Shown: positions 26,864 to 35,743, numbered from the stretch's first letter. The stretch is 64,000 nucleotides of DNA from Rhodoferax sp. (GCF_028714215.1 NZ_JAQTMS010000005.1:62001-126000); one strand, 5' to 3'. Numbers and translations: made by a program. Notes: generated from the letters alone by a model not told the origin.

Positions 26864-28177
26864 ATGACTAAAAAGGGAAGGTGGGTGCGCCGTGCACTGG
26901 CGTGCGGTGCGATTCTGGCGACAACCTCGATGCCGCCGGCATGGGCGCAAGCTGAGAGCGGCGCGCCAAAGCAGGCCGCCAATCCGGCCGGCGCCAGTTC
27001 GGCCGCTGTCGCTGGCGAGAGCGAGTTGACGGTACGGCCGGAGATCGGCCTCCTGCTGCGCGAGGCACAGCGTCTGTTGGGTGAAAAAATGAACCAGGAG
27101 GCAGCCGGCAAACTGGTCGCGGCCGAAGCGGTGGCCGACAAGACCCCTTATGAGCAGCACATTCTGGCGCGCTTGAAGGGAGCCCTGGCGGTTGCGACCG
27201 GTGACATTGCCCAGGCGGCCCAGCAGTATGAGCTGGCGAGCCAGGGACCCTGGTTGAAGCCGGCCGACAAGGTCGTCAGTCTGCAAGTGATTGCCGGCAT
27301 GTACTACAACGCCAAGAACTACGCCGAGGCGAGCGCATGGATAGTGCGTTACCGCCAGGCCGGGGGTGACGACCCGGCCATGAACCGGCTGCTGGCGCAA
27401 AGCTATTACCTGGCCGCGGACTACGCCAATGCGGCGCAAGCGCTGGAGGCCGAGATCGGCAAGGCGAGCGCGCTGGGCCAAACCCCGAGCGAGCGGCAAC
27501 TGCTGCTGCTGGCCGACGCGCGCAGTCGCTTGCGGGACGACGGCGGCCATGCCAAAGCCCTGGAAATGGTGGTCCGGTACTACCCCAGCAAGGCCAATTG
27601 GCGACCCCTGTTGGGGCGTTTGTGGGCCACGCCCCAGTTGGCGGGGCGTTTGCAGCTCGATGTGTTTCGCTTTCAATTGGCCAGCGTGGGTTTCAGCCAG
27701 GGCAGCGACTACGGCCAGATGGCCGAGTTGGCCTTGCAGGAAGGCTCGGCCATCGAAGCCGCCAAAGTGCTGGAGCAGGGCTACGCCGCGGGTCTGTTGG
27801 GCAGCGCCGACAAGGCCGGCGATCTGAAGCGCCTGGGTGACAAGATCGCCAGGTCGGCGGCGGAAGACCGCGGCACCCTGGAGAAGGATGTGGCCCGCGC
27901 CAAAACCCTGCCGGATGGCTTGGCGATGTTCAATTACGGCTTCAATTTGTTCCAGCTCGGGCAGACCGAGCGCGGCCTGGCCCAGATGGAACAGGGACTG
28001 GCCAAGGGCATCGCGCGCAACAGCGATCTGGCCAGGCTGCGGCTGGTGGCGGCCTACGCCCAATTGGATCAGCGCGACAAGGCGACACAACTGCTGTCGA
28101 CACTGGCGGGCAAGGCCGAGCCGGTCGGGCTGGCTGAGCTGGTGCGCTACTGGAACCTGTGGCTGCGACGGCCGTGA
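26864..28177 (+). CDS. Exported tetratricopeptide-repeat protein of unknown role
   Basis: About 437 residues. A Sec signal peptide (basic start TKKGRWVRR, hydrophobic core, cleavage after AWAQA near residue 30) precedes an Ala/Gln-rich helical protein. Repeating helical pairs look like TPR units (for example GDIAQAAQQYELAS, KNYAEASAWIVRYR, GQTERGLAQMEQGL). The start chosen is the ATG at 26864, which has GGAG at 26855-26858 five bases upstream; an in-frame GTG at 26843 is less likely. It probably scaffolds protein contacts in the periplasm. No enzymatic motif is seen. It is convergent with the BPSS1780-type gene. Confidence 0.78.
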   Translation: MTKKGRWVRRALACGAILATTSMPPAWAQAESGAPKQAANPAGASSAAVAGESELTVRPEIGLLLREAQRLLGEKMNQEAAGKLVAAEAVADKTPYEQHILARLKGALAVATGDIAQAAQQYELASQGPWLKPADKVVSLQVIAGMYYNAKNYAEASAWIVRYRQAGGDDPAMNRLLAQSYYLAADYANAAQALEAEIGKASALGQTPSERQLLLLADARSRLRDDGGHAKALEMVVRYYPSKANWRPLLGRLWATPQLAGRLQLDVFRFQLASVGFSQGSDYGQMAELALQEGSAIEAAKVLEQGYAAGLLGSADKAGDLKRLGDKIARSAAEDRGTLEKDVARAKTLPDGLAMFNYGFNLFQLGQTERGLAQMEQGLAKGIARNSDLARLRLVAAYAQLDQRDKATQLLSTLAGKAEPVGLAELVRYWNLWLRRP

Positions 28178-28187
28178 GGCCGCTGCG

Positions 28188-28207
28188 CGGCGCCGCTGGT
28201 GGCGCCG
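28188..28207. terminator. Possible bidirectional hairpin between convergent genes
   Basis: A perfect seven-base inverted repeat (CGGCGCC - gctggt - GGCGCCG) lies exactly between two convergent stop codons. There is no T-tract on either side, so intrinsic termination is uncertain. Confidence 0.35.
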
Positions 28208-28987
28208 TCAGAGCGGCGCTTGCGGCGGCGGCTGGAAGCTGTCGCGGAAGGTGAAATAGAGCGAGGTAAAAAACATCGACGCCAGCAGCAGCAGGGCCGG
28301 AAACAGCAGGTCGACGGCCAGGCCGGGGTTGCCCAGCAGCGCGCCCAGCGTGGTGATGGCGGCCACCAGCAGCAACAGCGTCGCCAGCCACATCAGGGCA
28401 AAAACGGCATAGGCCCAGAAATTGCGCAAGCATGCCACCAGGCTGAAGAAAAGGCTTTTGATCGGTGGCAGGGCATGCCAGTGCACCAGCGCCGGCGCAT
28501 GCCAGAACATCAACGACAGAGGCAGATGCAGGCCGATGAAAACCCACATGGCGGCCTGAAAATCGCCCTCCAGCATCATCTCGCGGCTGGGGGTTGCGCC
28601 GCCCAGATAAACGCGGGCAAAGTTGCCCCCATCGACCAGGTAGGACAGCGCCATGGCGCCGAGAAAACCAACGGCGTACAAGGCGCCCAACAGCAGCATG
28701 GCGCGCGCCTGTTGTCGACCGGCGCGAAACGCCGCCAGCAATACCATGGGCATCGGAAAACGGCCATCGATCGCCTCCCGCGTCGCCACCATCAGGCCCA
28801 GCGTGGCGGCCGGCAGCAGGGTCATGGCCAGGGCAAAGCCAATGTAGGGGATCTGGCTGGCAACGGTCATCACGGCCATGAACATGAAAAACAGACCGGC
28901 CAGTGCCAAGGGCTGTTTGAAGAACGTCCGCATCCCCAGCTTGACCCACAAAATGCCGGTGCGCGCCGGAACAAGGTTGAGCTTCAT
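28208..28987 (-). CDS. BPSS1780-family inner-membrane protein
   Basis: A 259-residue hydrophobic protein with about six membrane segments. It begins with a short polar stretch and an ILWVKLGMRTFFKQPLAL segment, the layout of the uncharacterised BPSS1780 family found next to core genes in Burkholderiales. The start is the ATG at 28987, which overlaps the thrB stop in ATGA. A longer open frame upstream reads through thrB in another frame and is not real. Function unknown; translational coupling with homoserine kinase is likely incidental operon structure. Confidence 0.8.
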   Translation of the reverse strand: MKLNLVPARTGILWVKLGMRTFFKQPLALAGLFFMFMAVMTVASQIPYIGFALAMTLLPAATLGLMVATREAIDGRFPMPMVLLAAFRAGRQQARAMLLLGALYAVGFLGAMALSYLVDGGNFARVYLGGATPSREMMLEGDFQAAMWVFIGLHLPLSLMFWHAPALVHWHALPPIKSLFFSLVACLRNFWAYAVFALMWLATLLLLVAAITTLGALLGNPGLAVDLLFPALLLLASMFFTSLYFTFRDSFQPPPQAPL

Positions 28988-29979
28988 GGGCAACTGGCCG
29001 TCAGGCTGGACCGGTCCGGCTGGGTCACTCGGGCGCGCAGTACCCGTTCGAAATGGCCTGGGTCGTGGGCCTTGAGCATGCTGGCCTGGCGCGGCAGGTG
29101 GTAATCCCAGAGCCGCGAAATCCAGAAGCGCAAGGCGGCGCCGCGCAGCATGGCGGGCAGCAACTCGCGCTCCGCTGGTTCCAGCGGCCGCACCGACTGG
29201 TAGGCGGCCAGGAAACTGTCGGCCCGCCGGGCCTGATGGGCACCCGTCTGGAGGTCGACACACCAGTCGTTCAGGCACACCGCAACATCAAAAATCCAGC
29301 TGTCGACACCGGCAAAATAGAAATCGAAGAAGCCGCTGAGACGGGGTTGGCCGTCGATTACTTCAAACATAACGTTGTCCCGAAACAGGTCGGCGTGAAT
29401 CGGGCCGCGCGGTAGGGCGGCATAGCTGGAACTGGCGGCAACCTGGTTCTGGTAGGCCAGCTCGCCGCGGATCAAGGCCGCCTGCGGGGCGTTCAAATGG
29501 GGCAGTACCACCGGCACTGTTTCGTTCCACCAGGGCAGGCCGCGCAGATTGGCTTGCGTCATCGCAAAGTCGCGTCCCGCCAGATGCATTCGGGCCAGCA
29601 TGGCGGCCACTGCCGCGCAGTGCACGGGGCCGGGGCTGAGCTCGTTTTTGCCGGGCAAACGATTCACCACGGCGGCCGGTTTGCCCTTGACCTCCAACAC
29701 CAGGCGGCCCTGCGCGTTGGGGCTCGGGTTGGGCACCGGGATGCCGCGCTCGGCCAGGTGCTTCATCAAATGCAGGTAGAACGGCAATTGCTCGAAAGTC
29801 AGCCGCTCGAACAGGGTCAGCACGTAATCGCGGGTTTGCGCGTCGCGCTGCGCGGTCACGAAATAGTTGGTGTTTTCGATGCCGCCGGAGCAGCCTTGCA
29901 GAGCCCTCAACTCACCCAGCTTGAGTTGTTGCAGCAGGGCGCGGACCTCTTCGGTCGAGACTTCTGTGTAAACCGCCAT
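28984..29979 (-). CDS. thrB: Homoserine kinase, ThrB type II (APH fold)
   Basis: A 331-residue kinase of the aminoglycoside-phosphotransferase fold, the form of homoserine kinase used by Pseudomonas and Burkholderiales in place of the GHMP type of E. coli. Catalytic-loop residues are in IHADLFRDN (Asp197, Asn202) and the metal-binding Asp219 is in GFFDFYFAG. The N-terminal CSGGIENTNYF is typical of the family. It phosphorylates homoserine in threonine biosynthesis in the cytoplasm. It begins three bases downstream of the DUF2782 gene, and its stop overlaps the BPSS1780-type start, so all three are one operon. Confidence 0.93.
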   Translation of the reverse strand: MAVYTEVSTEEVRALLQQLKLGELRALQGCSGGIENTNYFVTAQRDAQTRDYVLTLFERLTFEQLPFYLHLMKHLAERGIPVPNPSPNAQGRLVLEVKGKPAAVVNRLPGKNELSPGPVHCAAVAAMLARMHLAGRDFAMTQANLRGLPWWNETVPVVLPHLNAPQAALIRGELAYQNQVAASSSYAALPRGPIHADLFRDNVMFEVIDGQPRLSGFFDFYFAGVDSWIFDVAVCLNDWCVDLQTGAHQARRADSFLAAYQSVRPLEPAERELLPAMLRGAALRFWISRLWDYHLPRQASMLKAHDPGHFERVLRARVTQPDRSSLTASCP

Positions 29980-29982
29980 GAC

Positions 29983-30279
29983 TCAAAAACTCAGAATTTT
30001 CCAGCTGCGCTGGCCGCTGTCGGGCGCAATTTGATAGGCCGGCAGGCCGCCTTTGGGCTGCACGCTGATGGATTGCGTCTCGCCGCCGACCCGCAGCTCG
30101 TCAATGCGGGCTGCGCTGTCCTCTACCTGAATGCGTTCGGCGCGTTTTTCCACGGCCGCCGTCACGCTGGCGCCGGAAGCCATGGGCGGGGCGGAAGCTT
30201 TGGCAGCGGGGGCCGGCGACTGGGCCCAACCAAGACTGGCAGCAGACAGGTAAAGACCAAGAAACAGGACAGAGCGCAT
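29983..30279 (-). CDS. DUF2782-type exported protein between polA and thrB
   Basis: A 98-residue protein with a signal peptide (MRSVLFLGLYLSAASLGWAQ, cleavage after Ala-Gln) and a short mature domain: RIQVEDSAARIDELRVGGET, followed by PAYQIAPDSGQRSW. The size and content match DUF2782, which lies between polA and thrB in Pseudomonas as well, so this is a conserved neighbourhood. Function unknown. The start at 30279 is chosen because the signal peptide begins there; the frame stays open further upstream towards the polA promoter region. It is divergent from polA with about 70 bases between. Confidence 0.8.
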   Translation of the reverse strand: MRSVLFLGLYLSAASLGWAQSPAPAAKASAPPMASGASVTAAVEKRAERIQVEDSAARIDELRVGGETQSISVQPKGGLPAYQIAPDSGQRSWKILSF

Positions 30280-30349
30280 GGTTTGATTGTAGAACCACGG
30301 GGGGTCTGCCTGGCACAGGCAAAATAGGCGCATGAATGAGGCCCAATCA

Positions 30350-33121
30350 ATGAAAAAAACCCTGCTGCTGGTGGACGGTTCGAGCTACCTGTACCGCGCC
30401 TTCCATGCCATGCCCGATTTGCGGGCGGTGCCTGGCGATGCCGGCAGCGCGCCCACCGGCGCCATTCGCGGCATGATCAATATGCTGCAAAGCTTGCGCA
30501 AGGAGGTGCCGGCCGATTTTGCGGCCTGTGTCTTCGATGCCAAAGGCCCCACCTTCCGCGACGCGCTCTACCCGCAGTACAAGGCACATCGCTCGCCCAT
30601 GCCGGATGATTTGCGCAGCCAGATCGAGCCGATCCATGAAGTGGTGCGCCTGATGGGCTGGAAGGTGCTGGCGGTGCCCGGTGTCGAGGCCGACGACGTC
30701 ATCGGCACGCTGGCCGTGACGGCGGCGCAGCAAGGCATCGAGGTGATTGTGAGCAGCGGCGACAAGGATCTGGCGCAACTGGTCAACAGCCACATCACCA
30801 TCATCGACACCATGAACGGCAAGCGCCGCGATGTGGCCGGGGTTGAGACCGAATTCGGCGTGCCGCCGCGCTTGATGGTGGATTTTCAGACCCTGGTGGG
30901 CGACGTCATCGACAACGTGCCGGGTGTGCCCAAGGTCGGTCCCAAGACCGCTGCCAAGTGGTTGCAGGAATACGGCTCGCTGGACGGCGTGGTGGCCAAC
31001 GCCGACGCCATCAAGGGCGCGGTCGGCGAGAACCTGAAAAAGACGCTGGACTGGTTGCCGCTGGGGCGCCAGTTGCTCACCATCAAGACCGACTGCGACC
31101 TGAACGGCTGGGTGCCGGAACTGCCGGCGCTGGATTCCATAGCCACCGGCACCCTCAATACAGAGGGTTTGGCGGTTTTTTACGAGAAATACGGTTTCAA
31201 AGGCTTGATCAAGACGCTGGGCGCCGAGGCGTCGCCAACGCGCACCGCCAAGCCGCGCGAGCCAGGCCTGTTCGACGAACCTGAAGCGGCCCAGACCCCG
31301 GTCGCGTCGTCCGTCGCTAGCGTGCATTACGACACCGTGCTGGACTGGCCGGCCTTCGAGCACTGGCTGCACAAGATCGAAGCCGCCGAGCTGGTGGCGC
31401 TGGACACCGAGACCACGTCGCTGGACGAGATGCGGGCCCAAATTGTCGGTATCAGCTTCAGCGTGACGCCGGGCGAGGCGGCCTACATCCCGCTGGCGCA
31501 CAGCTACCCCGATGCGCCGGCGCAATTGCCACGCGACGAAGTGCTGGCTCGGCTCAAGCCCTGGCTGCAGGATGCCGGCAAAAAGAAGCTGGGCCAGCAC
31601 GTCAAATACGACCGCCATGTGTTCGCCAACCACGGTATCGAGGTGCAGGGCTATGCCCACGACACCATGCTGCAAAGCTACGTGCTGGAAGTGCACAAGC
31701 CGCATGGGCTGGCCAGCCTGGCCGAGCGCCATCTGGGGCGCAGCGGCATCAGTTTTGAGGATTTGTGCGGCAAAGGCGCGCATCAGATCTGCTTTGACCA
31801 GGTCGATATTGCCAAGGCGGCCGAGTATTCCTGCGAAGACTCGGATATGACGCTGGACGTGCACCGGGTCTTGTGGCCCCGGCTGCAGGCCGACGACAAA
31901 TTGCGTTTCATCTACGAGTTGGAAATCGCCAGCAGCGAGACGCTTTACCGCATCGAGCGCAACGGCGTGTTGATCGACGCGCCGACCCTGGCGGCGCAGA
32001 GCCACGAACTGGGGGGCCGCATCGTGCAACTGGAGAAAGAGGCGCACGAACTGGCCGGCCAACCTTTTAATTTGAGCAGCCCGAAGCAGATCGGCGACAT
32101 TTTCTTTACCAAGCTGGGTCTGCCGGTGGTCAAGAAGACCGCCACCGGAGCGCCCAGCACCGATGAGGAAGTGCTGGAAAAACTGGCCGAGGATTACCCC
32201 TTGCCGGCCAAGATTCTGGAGCACCGGGGCCTGGCCAAACTCAAGGGCACTTACACCGACAAGCTGGCGCAACTGGCCGATCCGAACACCGGCCGGGTTC
32301 ACACCCATTACGCGCAAGCGGTGGCGGTGACCGGGCGGCTTTCCAGCAACGATCCGAATTTGCAGAACATCCCTGTGCGCAGGGTGGAAGGGCGGCGCGT
32401 GCGCGAGGCTTTTGTGGCGCCGGCGGGTTGCGTCATTGCCAGCGCCGACTACAGCCAGATCGAGCTGCGCATCATGGCCCACATCAGCGGTGACGCCGCC
32501 CTGCTGCTGGCTTTTCACGATGGCATGGACGTGCACCGCGCCACCGCCGCCGAGGTGTTTGGCGTCGCTACCTCGCAGGTCAGCAGCGAGCAGCGCCGCT
32601 ACGCCAAGGTCATCAACTTCGGTCTGATCTACGGCATGAGCGCCTATGGCCTGGCGCGCGCCCTGGGTATCGACAACACGGCCGCCAAGAACTACATAGA
32701 ACGCTATTTCGAGCGCTACCCCGGCGTGAAACACTATATGGACCAGACGCGCCAGAGCGCCAAGGCCAAGGGCTATGTGGAAACCGTGTTCGGCCGCCGT
32801 CTGTACCTGCCGGAAATCAATTCTCCCAACGGTCCGCGGCGCAGTGGCGCCGAGCGCGCCGCCATCAACGCCCCGATGCAGGGCACCGCGGCCGACCTGA
32901 TCAAGCTCAGCATGGTCAAGGTGCAGCAGGTGCTGGATGAGGAAAAGCGCGGCACCAAAATGATCATGCAAGTGCATGACGAACTGGTGTTCGAGGTGCC
33001 CGAGTCAGAGGTGAGCTGGCTCAGGACCGAGATCCCGCGCCTGATGGCCGGCGTGGCGCATCTGAAAGTGCCTTTGCTGGCCGAGGTCGGCGTGGGACCG
33101 AACTGGGACAAAGCGCATTGA
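30350..33121 (+). CDS. polA: DNA polymerase I
   Basis: About 923 residues with all three activities. The 5' nuclease domain contains LLVDGSSYLYRAFHA and VEADDVIGTLA. The 3'-5' exonuclease is intact, with the Asp-x-Glu pair in LVALDTETTSLDE, GQHVKYDRHVF, and the final acidic site in YSCEDSDMTLD. The polymerase domain has motif A (SADYSQIELRI), motif B (KVINFGLIYGMSAYG) and motif C (QVHDELVFEV). I chose the ATG at 30350, ten bases after GAGG; an in-frame ATG at 30332 would add six residues. It works in Okazaki-fragment processing and repair synthesis. It is the last core protein gene before tRNA-Arg and the island. Confidence 0.95.
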   Translation: MKKTLLLVDGSSYLYRAFHAMPDLRAVPGDAGSAPTGAIRGMINMLQSLRKEVPADFAACVFDAKGPTFRDALYPQYKAHRSPMPDDLRSQIEPIHEVVRLMGWKVLAVPGVEADDVIGTLAVTAAQQGIEVIVSSGDKDLAQLVNSHITIIDTMNGKRRDVAGVETEFGVPPRLMVDFQTLVGDVIDNVPGVPKVGPKTAAKWLQEYGSLDGVVANADAIKGAVGENLKKTLDWLPLGRQLLTIKTDCDLNGWVPELPALDSIATGTLNTEGLAVFYEKYGFKGLIKTLGAEASPTRTAKPREPGLFDEPEAAQTPVASSVASVHYDTVLDWPAFEHWLHKIEAAELVALDTETTSLDEMRAQIVGISFSVTPGEAAYIPLAHSYPDAPAQLPRDEVLARLKPWLQDAGKKKLGQHVKYDRHVFANHGIEVQGYAHDTMLQSYVLEVHKPHGLASLAERHLGRSGISFEDLCGKGAHQICFDQVDIAKAAEYSCEDSDMTLDVHRVLWPRLQADDKLRFIYELEIASSETLYRIERNGVLIDAPTLAAQSHELGGRIVQLEKEAHELAGQPFNLSSPKQIGDIFFTKLGLPVVKKTATGAPSTDEEVLEKLAEDYPLPAKILEHRGLAKLKGTYTDKLAQLADPNTGRVHTHYAQAVAVTGRLSSNDPNLQNIPVRRVEGRRVREAFVAPAGCVIASADYSQIELRIMAHISGDAALLLAFHDGMDVHRATAAEVFGVATSQVSSEQRRYAKVINFGLIYGMSAYGLARALGIDNTAAKNYIERYFERYPGVKHYMDQTRQSAKAKGYVETVFGRRLYLPEINSPNGPRRSGAERAAINAPMQGTAADLIKLSMVKVQQVLDEEKRGTKMIMQVHDELVFEVPESEVSWLRTEIPRLMAGVAHLKVPLLAEVGVGPNWDKAH

Positions 33122-33155
33122 ACTGAAGCGGCGGGGACCCAGTCCGGCTTCCTGC

Positions 33156-33161
33156 TATAAT
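33156..33161 (+). promoter_or_regulatory. Likely -10 box for the tRNA-Arg gene
   Basis: A perfect TATAAT lies ten bases before the mature 5' end of the tRNA. No good -35 hexamer at 17 bases upstream is visible, so only the -10 is proposed. Confidence 0.45.
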
Positions 33162-33171
33162 TTCCCGCTTG

Positions 33172-33248
33172 GCGGCTGTAGCTCAGTTGGATAGAGTACT
33201 TGGCTACGAACCAAGGGGTCGTGGGTTCAATTCCTGCCAGCCGCACCA
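33172..33248 (+). tRNA. tRNA-Arg(ACG)
   Basis: A 77-base cloverleaf. The acceptor strands GCGGCTG/CAGCCGC pair perfectly, the D arm is GCTCAGTTGGATAGAGT, the anticodon stem CTTGG/CCAAG encloses CTACGAA with anticodon ACG at 33206-33208, and the T loop is TTCAATT. The discriminator A and the CCA end are encoded. It reads the CGU/CGC/CGA arginine codons after A-to-I editing. Mobile-element genes begin directly downstream, so its 3' end is the probable attachment site. Confidence 0.97.
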
Positions 33249-33258
33249 GTAAAGACGA

Positions 33259-33299
33259 GGGTTAGCGTGTAAGTACACGCTAACCCTTTTGTCTTTTAT
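33259..33299 (+). terminator. Strong intrinsic terminator just after tRNA-Arg
   Basis: A perfect 13-base inverted repeat (GGGTTAGCGTGTA at 33259-33271 and TACACGCTAACCC at 33274-33286, effectively a 12-base stem with a four-base loop) is followed by TTTTGTCTTTT. It would end tRNA-Arg transcription and insulate the island from the core promoter. Confidence 0.85.
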
Positions 33300-33816
33300 G
33301 CCAAGCCTGGGAACGATTTGGGAACAGTAGCGGACGAGGTTGTCGCAACGATGGTTGGTCATGCTCGCCAGCGCACAGCGAAGTCCCAGCGTTCAGTGTT
33401 GTTTTTCTGCCTCCGGATCTACTCACGGTCCAATTGAGTATCCATGGGGCACGATGAGCTTTCTTGGGTGTCATTGCCTCTGAGAACTGCTTGAGTCGTT
33501 ACTTCAAGACTGTTTCTCTCTGTCGGCGTGGGCTCGCCACCATCTGTTCCGCCGGGGGTGCCGTCCACTCGGCTCAAAAGTAAGCAATCGCCGGCCCGCA
33601 GCCCGTGTTTCGTTTCAACCCCGGTCTGTGGTATCCGGCTGTGACTGGGATTTCATGAGCCGTTGTGGGCCATCGAGAAGATGATGTGCTCTTGTTGGAC
33701 GAAACAATCACCTTGCGTACGTGGGAAGATCGCTCTCCAGTTCGCCTGACTATGAGAGACCTCTGCGATGTGTCGTCGCGCCTGTCCCTCCTGGTTGAGG
33801 AGTTAAAAAAATCGTC
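33300..33816. other. Gene-free stretch at the island's tRNA end
   Basis: I find no credible reading frame, RNA gene or repeat family in these roughly 500 bases. Short open frames exist on both strands but lack ribosome sites and protein-like composition. It may hold the attachment-site arms of the element or remnants of earlier cargo. Confidence 0.55.
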
Positions 33817-33959
33817 TTGTCCGAAAAAGCTATGCAACTTTCGGACAAATCAGAGTTGGAGGAAAATATCTCATCGTCTAAAAATAGCCACATGTTTCGG
33901 ACAAAACTCTTGCCTAAAGTCCAGAAAACGCCTACAAACATCGGACAACTATGTCCGAT
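33817..33959. promoter_or_regulatory. Array of TTTCGGACAA operator-like sites before the AbiE operon
   Basis: Five related sites occur within 143 bases: TTGTCCGAAA (33817-33826, inverted), TTTCGGACAA (33839-33848), TTTCGGACAA (33895-33904), CATCGGACAA (33939-33948) and TGTCCGAT (33952-33959, inverted). The first two form a ten-base inverted repeat with a 12-base spacer. The last two form an eight-base inverted repeat (ATCGGACA/TGTCCGAT) around a four-base gap that includes the A of the antitoxin start codon. AbiEi antitoxins are known to repress their own operon by binding inverted repeats, so these are the likely operators. Confidence 0.7.
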
Positions 33960-34670
33960 CTCAAATCCGCTGTCGTATCCCTCATCAAAGCCGACGGGGC
34001 TAGCCATGTCTGGGTGCCGACGGACTTCGCTGCTTTCGGTAACCGCGATGCCGTCGACAAGACGCTGCAACGCCTGGTCCGCGACGGTGAACTGCGCCGC
34101 ATCGACAGGGGGCTGTACGACAGGCCGACCATCAACCGCCTCACCAAACGGCCCACCAGTCCGGACTATCGCGCCGTGGTGGACGCCATCGCGCGCCGGG
34201 ATCAACTTCGGCTGCTCGTTGACGGCATGACTGCGGCGAACGACCTCGGTCTAACGGACGCGGTGCCCGCCCGCGTCACGATTCACACGGACGCGCGGCG
34301 CCGGGCCGTCCGGCTGGACAACCTCGTCATCGAGTTCAAGCAGACAGCCCCCGGCCGTTTGTACTGGGCCGGCCGGCCGGCGATGCGTGTCGTGCAGGCT
34401 CTGCACTGGTTGAAGGACACCTTGGCCACGGACCGGCAGCGAATTCTGAGCAAGCTGAGCAAGCTGCTCGCAGATCCGATCCACGGCAATGCAGTACGCA
34501 AGGACCTCTTGGAAGGCTTCAGTACGTTGCCGACCTGGATGCAAAGTCTCGTTCGAGAACTGCCGGGATGCGATCCAAAAACTGCCACCGCCACCGTGCT
34601 CAAACGGCCTCAGACCAGCGGAAGCGCCAAACGCCCCCGCTCGAAGCGAGTGATCGGGGAGGTTGTTTGA
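33951..34670 (+). CDS. AbiEi-type antitoxin (DUF6088 family)
   Basis: A 239-residue protein. An N-terminal winged-helix-like region (VWVPTDFAAFGNRDAVDKTL followed by RRIDRGLYDRP) is typical of AbiEi/DUF6088 antitoxins. A C-terminal domain then contains an AMRVVQALHWLKD segment and ends in a basic tail. In type IV systems the antitoxin represses the operon and counters the nucleotidyltransferase toxin without binding it directly. The ATG at 33951 lies inside the last pair of operator-like repeats. The stop overlaps the toxin TTG start in TTGA, the standard antitoxin-first order. Confidence 0.85.
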   Translation: MSDLKSAVVSLIKADGASHVWVPTDFAAFGNRDAVDKTLQRLVRDGELRRIDRGLYDRPTINRLTKRPTSPDYRAVVDAIARRDQLRLLVDGMTAANDLGLTDAVPARVTIHTDARRRAVRLDNLVIEFKQTAPGRLYWAGRPAMRVVQALHWLKDTLATDRQRILSKLSKLLADPIHGNAVRKDLLEGFSTLPTWMQSLVRELPGCDPKTATATVLKRPQTSGSAKRPRSKRVIGEVV

Positions 34671-35743
34671 ACCCCGCTTTCCAAGCCGTGATCGTGGCGA
34701 ACGATGCCGAGCGCCGGGATCTTTTCCTAGGCGCTGCGGCGCGCCTGGGCACCGCTGTCCAGAACGTCGAAAAGGACTTTTGGGTCTGCTGGACTCTGGA
34801 CGCGCTGTTCAACGGTCTCCCTGCTGGCGGCCCGCGACTGCTGTTCAAGGGCGGTACATCCCTGTCGAAGGCCTTCGGGCTCATCTCCCGGTTCTCCGAG
34901 GACATCGACATCACGGTCTTCCGCGATGACCTGGGCCAGCGTGTCGAGGCGGCGGACCTGGACGGGCTCAGCGGCAAAAAGCGCCGCGCCCGGCTCGACG
35001 CCATCCGCGATGCCTGCCAAGGTTACATCGCGGGGCCGCTGACCAGGCAGCTCGCCGAAATCGCGGCGACTGCGATTCCCGGAGGACGTTTCCGGCTGGA
35101 GGCAGATCCCGACGACAAGGACGGGCAAACCCTGCTGTTCTGGTATCCCGTGGTTACGGCTGACGAGGGCAATTACATCCGCGCCGCCGTCAAGATCGAG
35201 GCCGGCGCCAAATCCGCACCGGATCCCCACATTGCCGCAACAGTGACGCCCTACGTGGCGGCCGATTTGGCCGATCTGGACCTCGCAGTCCGCAATGTCA
35301 CGACGGTACAACCGGAACGAACCTTCTGGGACAAGGTCATCATCCTCCACGGTCTGCGCCAGTGGTACGAGCGTCGTAAGGAACTGCGGCACGAAGGCCA
35401 ACGGGTATCGCGTCACTACTACGACGTCCATCGGCTCGCGCAGGCTGACGGCGCGCAAGCGTGGCAAGCCGATCACAGTCTTGCCATCGACTGCGCCACG
35501 CACGCCAGACTGTTCTTCGGCAGCCCGGACTTGGGTCTGGACTCTGCGGCTGTGGGCACGTTTGCGCTAACCCCCGACGCCGCGATGCGCGACGCACTCG
35601 GGCGGGACTATGCAGCCATGTCGGGAATGATCTTCGGCGACATCCCGTCTCTTGACACGGTGCTGACCAGCGTTGCGGCCTTGCAGGACGCGATCAACGC
35701 CGCAGCCCCAAAGCCAGCCTCGCGCACAGGGAAACCCGCGTGA
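34667..35743 (+). CDS. AbiEii/AbiGii-type nucleotidyltransferase toxin
   Basis: A 358-residue protein with the nucleotidyltransferase signature FKGGTSLSK (Gly62-Gly63-Thr64-Ser65) followed by SEDIDI with the two catalytic aspartates Asp79 and Asp81. A downstream conserved ERTFWDKVIILHGL segment is typical of AbiEii. Such toxins transfer nucleotides to cellular targets (tRNA for relatives of this family) and stop growth on phage infection. The start is a TTG at 34667 with GGGGAGG four bases upstream, coupled to the antitoxin stop. The low-efficiency start codon may help keep the toxin below the antitoxin. Confidence 0.87.
   Translation: MNPAFQAVIVANDAERRDLFLGAAARLGTAVQNVEKDFWVCWTLDALFNGLPAGGPRLLFKGGTSLSKAFGLISRFSEDIDITVFRDDLGQRVEAADLDGLSGKKRRARLDAIRDACQGYIAGPLTRQLAEIAATAIPGGRFRLEADPDDKDGQTLLFWYPVVTADEGNYIRAAVKIEAGAKSAPDPHIAATVTPYVAADLADLDLAVRNVTTVQPERTFWDKVIILHGLRQWYERRKELRHEGQRVSRHYYDVHRLAQADGAQAWQADHSLAIDCATHARLFFGSPDLGLDSAAVGTFALTPDAAMRDALGRDYAAMSGMIFGDIPSLDTVLTSVAALQDAINAAAPKPASRTGKPA

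Noticed and set aside
30347-32977. An 876-codon minus-strand open frame inside polA
   Set aside because: Antisense shadow of a fully conserved polymerase; its product has no recognisable motif.
33259-33286. Perfect inverted repeat after tRNA-Arg as a recombination site
   Set aside because: The T-rich run straight after the stem and its place 11 bases after the tRNA make an intrinsic terminator the simpler reading.
33300-33816. Possible integrase remnant next to the tRNA
   Set aside because: No frame on either strand contains recombinase motifs or reads like protein, so I call it gene-free.
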